DNA of 64,000 nucleotides, from NCBI GenBank assembly GCA_911387785.2, contig OU426980.1, positions 40,213,676 to 40,277,675 on the forward strand, in the 5' to 3' direction. The notes below the pieces were generated by a model. That model was not told the DNA's origin and did not search any database. It saw nothing but the letters and a program-made list of their open reading frames with translations. This document shows positions 57,586-64,000 of this stretch, piece after piece. How positions within the stretch are numbered: position 1 is the first letter of the stretch; each line of letters opens with the position of its first letter. The translations under genes and the position numbers were made by a program. This stretch comes from Aelia acuminata (lineage: Eukaryota > Arthropoda > Insecta > Hemiptera > Pentatomidae).

Positions 57586-57943
57586 GCGCCCCCCCCCAAA
57601 GAAAAAAAAACCATTGAAGACCCGGTGTTGTTACCTTACAACCGTGACATTGGAGGTACGGGCAAGAACATCACGTGACTATAGGTAGCCGCCAAAGGTC
57701 GCGTGACTATGATTGCGTCCTCACCACGTCTTCCCTAAATGAGGCAGGTTCCAGGCATCCTCCCCGATGACCCGCTGGCCTTCTTGTCTCAAGGCACCAC
57801 CTGGTCGAGTGAATGTTGGGAGCAGCACGAAACCACTTCCAACATCCTGTTTTTACCTGTCTCTGTTTATACTGGATGATGTTTGTAAACATTCATGAAT
57901 GCGTAACGTAATGATCCCGCCAGAGGTTTTAGGTTTCAGTATA
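57586..57943. other. GC-rich patch of unknown nature
   Basis: Clearly GC-richer than its surroundings. A 61-codon minus frame (57892-57707) contains CAG|GTAAAA, a possible donor, near 57858-57865. Could be a first exon or old repeat; nothing recognised. Confidence 0.3.
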
Positions 57944-58340
57944 GGTCCATTTACACTAAGCGAACCTTACCCTCGAAGAGCCAGTTCGGAACAGTGTTCG
58001 ACTAATCTAAATAAGACTCGAACTCGGTTCTGACTCTCTGTGGTACTTCTGTTCGCCTGTGTGTTCGGGAATAGCGCTAGTGTCGCTTTTGAGTTCGTTA
58101 TGATAAGACCTTCTAGACCTTCCTTTTAGCATTTTTCAGACCGTGCTTTTATCCATAATAAGTTAAAGAAAAAGTCAGAACAGCGGCTAATTCTAAGTCA
58201 GCCGTCTTTGTAATGAAAATTATTGTATTAAGGTGCATAGGTGCGGTATATTGCGGTGTAATATAGGTGTAATATAGATATGTGTTCGTGGTAGGCCGGT
58301 ACGGCAATGTTCGGGGGATTGCACAAAGTAAAGGCACCTT
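57944..58340 (+). mobile_element. MITE of the TGCCTTTACACT family, copy 3
   Basis: Left GGTCCATTTACACTAAGCGA, right complement AAGGTGCCTTTACTTTGTGC. The interior matches 27995-28372 at ATCCATAATAAGTTA, GCCGTCTTTGTAATGAAAA and TTGTATTAAGGTGCATAGGT. Confidence 0.75.
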
Positions 58341-59501
58341 AAAGTCTGCCTACTTCTCTCAAGAAGAGATTTTCGATGGATAAACGGATGCTTGTATATA
58401 TGTATTTTGATAAGTAATCCGGTTGTCAAAATAGTTGCAACTCCGAGTAAAATCGAGATAAGAACATAAGTTTTATGCTCTACGAGAACCTCTTTCAAGC
58501 CCCGTTATTTTGAACACTTCGCAAAAACACAATATGTCAATCACTATTCGTTGTTCCTATGAATATGGTAAAAGTTTATCAAACCTTGTAATCACCATCA
58601 TTAAAGGACTTCAACAGTACATCATAACAGTCATAATAAAATGCATCAATCAATAAATAAATCCTGGATAAGTTTTTAAGTGTAGATAAAAGCAATAGAC
58701 GACAAATAACCTTTTTTTTTAAATTCCCTATATTTTTAAGCGATACATACATTTATGTACAAATCGAAGGGCATTTCAAGGAAAGAGTTCGAACCCTTGC
58801 CAATTAGAGAATCTTCTTCGAACCTTGCCCTGTTTACTTTCACTTTTTCTAAGACAAAAAATTACCAATTTCTTTAATATCACAATCCTTGATAATAATG
58901 AGAAACAACTCCAAAAAATTCTATTATTTCTTTATGTTCTTTTTGGGTTCCTTCCTTCCCAAGACATATGTAATATATACAAATATGATTCAATAATTAA
59001 AGATCTAATAACGAATCCATGTCGGAGAAAATAATTTAAGTTTAGGAAATCTTTTTGTCCAGAATTAGAAGCTTTTTTTTTCCTTTCCGTAAACTTAAAT
59101 CTGTGGAAATTTAGGTTTTCTCAAACGATGATACAAATTTCAGTATTTTGAATTTAAAAATAAATATACAAAGTAAACAAAAGTAAAAACATTCTTTACG
59201 CTCAACTTAAAGAATTATGCGTGTAAATCCACGGATTTAATTTAATCATACCATCTTTAAAATCGATTAGTGGATTAACTATATCCATATCTATGTCTAC
59301 ATCACACATAAGGGACCGATATGTTATACAGCCGTAGACGTTTTGTACACAGATAAAGCACAAGTTGCCTTCACACTGAAGCGGCGACTACAGACAAAAG
59401 CCAAGGTCTCTTATTGTTTCGCTGTAGTAAGCTTTTAACCCACAACATTGCCTCAGCCCGAATGCACTTCTTTACGAAACGGAGTCCGTGTAGGAGTATT
59501 T

Positions 59502-59533
<32 letters not shown>

Positions 59534-60340
59534 GGAAACGTGATCCAAAATATTTGATTGTAAATTTGAAAATTCAAAGTCAGCACAGTTTCATTTAATT
59601 AATAATCGATGAATAATTCAAAGTGTACAAAAAAATAACTTAAACTTATATTAATAGGTACTTGGAATGGTGTCATTAAATTCAGATGTACATAATCTAA
59701 AAAGAACAATGCATCACTAGACCTACTTGCGCCAAAAAAATTTGCACACTCCCCCCCTCATTTCAAACCCCCTTAAGCGTTCTTAACCCCCTTTAATTTG
59801 AGTGAATACCTCAAATCTTACTCCTAACTCAGAGTAAATAAAAAAATATATTAACAGCCACCCTGACCGCAATTTACAATTTTCTGCCTCCGCACCTTCA
59901 TTGCTTTTCTAAAGACTTTTCTAAACCAATGTATTACGTTCAGTGTTTTAGCACTCTGTGTTTTATTTCTATTTTATTACCGGTTTCTATGTTATTTCGA
60001 CGAAATCTGAAATACTTTTCGTTCGTAGGTCATAGCATTATAAGCAGATGCATTCCTCATTAATATTATTGTGGATACATAGGTATCGAGGAGATATTGA
60101 ATTTTTACCGGTTTATCCGACTTCAAATTATTTTTAACAAATTTCATTTTCGGGTAATAGGTATAGGAGTATAAGTATAATGACTTAACGATGTTATCAT
60201 TCGACTTATCCGCGTGTAAATGTATTGTAATTATTGTTTGAAGTAGGTGAGACTTAAGTCGGATTTTAATGCATAGTGGATTTGCAATGTGGACAACAAC
60301 TGGCCCGCGAGACATTTTGAAAAACCCAATAAAAAAAAAT
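58341..60340. other. AT-rich spacer
   Basis: A T27 tract is at 59508-59534. Minus frames at 59371-59586 and 59992-60372 are AT-biased; the second overlaps the GT element end. No gene or further repeat recognised. Confidence 0.4.
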
Positions 60341-61225
60341 TTGGTGCGATGCGCGCAACACACAACTTTCACTTACCAACTTTGATTAGAAATTGACGAG
60401 TTATGTTAAATGCCATTCAAAGTCAAACATTTTTCCACATTCATTTACTTATTTTTATTTGCTCTTTAAAGTACATACATTTTTTTATTATTAAATAAAC
60501 GTTTTTACTTGTGATAATTCGGCAATGCAAGCATAATACTCCAAGTCGTCTGATTTTATAATTCTCTATGTAGTTGTAGAAAACTTCACATAATTACCAA
60601 CAATTAATGAAACAAATAATTTCCAATAAATGAACGGAACATCTTTAATTATAAATAAACGTCTGTCATTAAAAGTTTACTGTGCATGCGCGCATCAATG
60701 TGTTTTAAGAGTTGACGGAATATTTTTTTTTCTCCTGTATATGTTTACTTGATTTTTTTCATATTTCATATTTAGCCATTTCTTAACTGATCATTTTAAT
60801 TATGATAAAGCTTACCTGATATTAAAGAATACTTGATTCTCATTAAACATGACGAGTTTAATCAAAATCGTTAAAGCTATTTTTGATAAAATCGAAAAAA
60901 AAACACGTAAAAATGGGAAAAAAGTTATAAAATAAAGTGCCCCCTCCGTTTGATCAATTTTGATGAAATTTTTACTGTCATATCGCGGGCATATACATAC
61001 ATCAAATACCCAGTTTTATCAAAATCGTTAGAGCCGTTTTTGAGGAAATGGAAAAAAAACGTAAAAATTAGACATACACACACACACAGACCATTTCGCG
61101 GGACTTGGTTATTTAGACTCAGGGGACCCCAAAACGAGTATTTCCGTTGAAAACCGGAAGTCGAAATTTTTCACGATCGCAATATTTTCCCTTACTATAT
61201 ATTTCATACATAGGTAAGTGAAAGT
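60341..61225 (-). mobile_element. GT element copy 5
   Basis: On minus: starts ACTTTCACTTACC at 61225, has CGATCGTGAAAAATTTCG, CCAAGTCCCGCGAAATGG, a short GT tract and about two tandem units, then ATATCAGGTAAGC and an interior shared with copy 2. It ends with GGTAAGTGAAAGT, TGTTGCGCGCATCGCACC. Lacks the long array of copies 1 and 3. Confidence 0.75.
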
Positions 61226-62420
61226 AAAAATAAATATTACACTACTTACTCAAGCTCACTCCAAATGAGGAAGATTAATATTAATAAGGGCATCATAACT
61301 TCGGTGTGTATGGTACAGCTTAATTTGAACAACAAGAATTTACGTGTGTTTAAAAAACGTATGCGCGAAAAATGCACTACTTTCGAAAGCGGCCCGCGAA
61401 CGTATTTGCACACTTAAGTTTGGCCCACATGTCAAAGGTTGCCCATATTCGCTGTAAAGTAAAATTAAAAGTAAAATCCTGTATCGGATTGCAATTTATC
61501 AGCAACATAATTTAAATAATTGTAATATTGTAGCAAGGAAAAAACAAATAAATAAGAGTATACTTTTTCTTTACTTCTTAGATGAGACATTGAAAATGTA
61601 AGATGTACAGGGTAGTGTGGTCAGTGCAGCTTGCCAGCTTAAGGTTAGTGACCCACTATGCCCCTTAGCCAACCTATCCATTTTTCAATTTCGCCCTGGC
61701 ATTTAATTAATCGTAAGCTTTATTTATTATTATATAAAGAATAAAATAAATTAAAGTATAGTTACTAATAAGGAAGAAAAATCAATTCACAATCTGAGAG
61801 AAATTACATGTACATATATATTTCGCCTACGTTAAACATTTCACCCGGCTCGAAATCGGATCTACATTAATTTAACTCACAGATCGTTTTAACGGATCTA
61901 AAACAGATGGCAAGAGTCAATGTCCGGTTGATTGAGAATCATATTCATCGATTTATTATTTTTTTGATTTATTAAATTGAAAGAAATCTGCCAATCCGTG
62001 GATTAACTTTAAATTTATTCATTTTGAATTATTTTTAATATTTTATTTAAAATATTAAATTGCATTTAACATATATTTGTAAAATATTAATGTTGTTATC
62101 AATTTATATAAAGAAAGTCAAACGTTTAAACTTATTACTAAAACTTTAATCTTCACTACTTTTCAGATAAGATAAATTCAGATTTATTTTAAACGTGAAT
62201 TCAGTTGTGATATGATACGAAATTCACGATTTTGTTATGAGAGAGAACCTAAAGATCATATTGGTACCTAAACATATATTACAGTAATATGTTTATTGCG
62301 GGAAAATAGACTAAAATTGAACCAGTATAGAATAAAAAGAAGTCGGTCGTCAAGAAACGTTTGGCAGATGTGAGACATCAAAGTAGTGCTATTGGAGTCT
62401 ATGTATTTTTCCTATCCTAA
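61226..62420. other. AT-rich spacer
   Basis: No gene recognised. A GC-richer patch at 61360-61450 is unassigned. Confidence 0.4.
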
Positions 62421-62718
62421 TCTATATAAATAAAGATAAAATACTGTTTTTCCGTTTGTTCTTTATAGAAATCCATACCGTTTGTCCTAAATTATCCAAA
62501 TTTCGCTCAGTGATTCTTTCATACCAGGGGCGAACACCTGTCCATATTAAAATTGCATAACTTCAGCCAATCTCTGGGTATATTCTCTGTTGTTATAAAA
62601 ATCGTCATGATCTCGCTTTACCTTATTTTTTTACGAAACCGACCGCTTGAGTCGAAAAAAGTCTCATTTTATAGATTTAAAATGAAATTCTCCAGGTAAT
62701 ACCGGTATAAACAGCTAG
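62421..62718 (+). mobile_element. Short nonautonomous Helitron-like element
   Basis: Begins TCTATATAAATAAAG after an A and ends ACAGCTAG before a T, matching the A|TC...CTAG|T rule. A palindrome ATACCGGTAT lies 6 bases before CTAG, the usual place for the terminal hairpin. No Rep/helicase coding. The terminal rules are short, so confidence is moderate. Confidence 0.55.
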
Positions 62719-62729
62719 TAATAAATATT

Positions 62730-63200
62730 ACAGTGTGGCCTATGAACGAAACATGTTTAAAATTTAGGGGTAATCGGATAAATTTGTAAAAAGTTACGAA
62801 TTGACCCTGCTGCACCACATTACCTACCTCTTATTAACGTTTATAAGAAATTATTATAATTTCATTTCTATTTGACTTATGGACAACCAGTGATTCAAAG
62901 TCAGTCGATAAATGATAAAAATCAAATAATTAACCTCACCTCAAGTGCAAATCATAAACAAATTATGTGTAATTAACCTCTTAATACTTTTATTTGACCT
63001 ATGAACGACTAGTGTTCCATTTCATTAAATAAGAAACCTAAACCAGGAAAAAGTTAATAATTAACCCACCCCCTATTAAATATTCATAATAACATTTTTG
63101 AGGAATTAATCTTATACTACTGTACTTATAACCAGAACGTGATTTTTTTTAGAAAATTAATTGAAATCGGATGAGCCGGTAAATATTATAAGCGATTATA
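62730..63200 (+). repeat. Degenerate tandem repeat, ~125 bp period
   Basis: TTGACCTATGAACGA-like phrases occur near 62734, 62871, 62994 and 63120. Each is followed after 60-70 bases by AATTAACC/TTGACC-type words. Only the spacing and the start phrase are conserved. Confidence 0.4.
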
Positions 63201-64000
63201 AGTAGCCTTATATATATCTTTATATGATTCTTTGGCTTCTCAAAATTTCAAATAGCTCGAATATATAAGATAGAGAACCAAATTGTGTATTGAGTAAAGG
63301 TAAAAGCATTACCTTGGATTAATAAAGGAAAACCAATATTTATTGGCCGCCATTTAGTATCCCAGCGACTTTTGCCGACAAACGCTTGTCTTTTAGCTTT
63401 TCTGTGAGGACGACGTTGTTTTAAATATGTAAAATATGTCGTCATGTTAAGTCGGTTACAAGGTTACAAGGTTACAAATAAACCTAAATTTCATAAACAA
63501 CATCTTGACTATCGAATATAAGTATACGAAATACCCTTTTTGGAACTTGGTCACCTCCTCGCACCCCTTTGTTTAAAGATCCACTTTTGGAAGATAATGT
63601 ATGCTTTTCATTTTCTAATATATTATAATTCAAAGTTGATCCTTACAGTGAAATATTATTGTATATCTGTTTAATTCTAACAAAACAACCAATTATGCTC
63701 GTGCACACGACATGATCACGTTGCTTACCTCGTTCAATTCCATTATTGAGACAATATTTATACATTTAAAAAGTTATAAGTGAAATTATCAGTGTTCCAT
63801 AACGAGTAAACAAGTTGCATTGAGCGAACGTTTGTCTTTTATTTATTTAAAAGTCAAGGACTTTCTTTTACTGCTACAGATTTTCCTTTGATAATCGTAT
63901 ACGCTGTTAGCATTTATCGAAGAAAAACAAATGGTTAACTTGGGCGATACGGATTTTTCACGTTTAATTATAAAAATATATAATACTTTATAATTAAATA
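63201..64000. other. AT-rich spacer to window end
   Basis: A GC-richer minus frame near 63300-63445 (KQRRPHRKAKRQAF) has no recognised identity. Nothing else seen. Confidence 0.35.

Noticed and set aside
1..64000. CRISPR arrays, bacterial operons, rRNA genes, phage or virus genes
   Set aside because: No direct-repeat/spacer array, no ribosome-binding-site spaced gene runs, no rRNA-like blocks and no viral structural or replication gene were seen; tandem units at 2274 and 48513 have no unique spacers.

Overview
The window is AT-rich intergenic DNA (roughly 30% GC by eye) from an animal nuclear genome. It has no bacterial-style operons. Coding traces are almost all transposon fragments, with consensus splice sites and tRNA-derived SINEs. 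The mix (Jockey-clade and RTE-like LINEs, a HARBI1-type transposase exon, hAT-like MITEs, a Helitron-like element) fits an invertebrate, most likely an arthropod; the species cannot be named from sequence alone.

Layout. 0-12 kb: DNA-transposon rich. It has a TIR family at 1-107 and 6967-7374, a repeat-bearing element with GT microsatellite at 1919-3044, a Jockey LINE broken by two TIR elements (4838-6545), and three related hAT-like MITEs with perfect 8-bp target duplications. 12.6-19.6 kb: a short GC-rich patch, tRNA-derived elements in head-to-head pairs, and a 445-bp foldback. 20-31 kb: tRNA-headed SINEs inside a larger composite repeat, a dispersed stem-loop motif resembling a hammerhead core, Jockey and other LINE fragments. 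32-36 kb: a MITE, an RTE-like LINE remnant, a second head-to-head tRNA-like pair and a Jockey fragment. 36-41.7 kb: very AT-rich, ending in the best candidate host exon (minus strand, 41387-41725) and a possible terminal exon at 38924-39023. 42-50 kb: decayed LINE, second copies of the composite repeat and of the GT element. 50.6-51.6 kb: a complete-ended Harbinger-like element keeping only the N-terminal transposase exon. 52-54.3 kb: a three-level nest (RTE-like LINE inside Jockey LINE inside GT element). 55-64 kb: SINE, MITE, a minus-strand GT element, a Helitron-like element and degenerate tandem repeats.

How parts relate: no cellular pathway is encoded here. The informative signal is transposon history: target duplications, nesting order, shared insertion sites and internally deleted elements. 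Only the 41.4-41.7 kb exon looks like a host protein gene, and its family is not recognised. Coordinates of decayed repeats are approximate; ends given with target duplications are exact.
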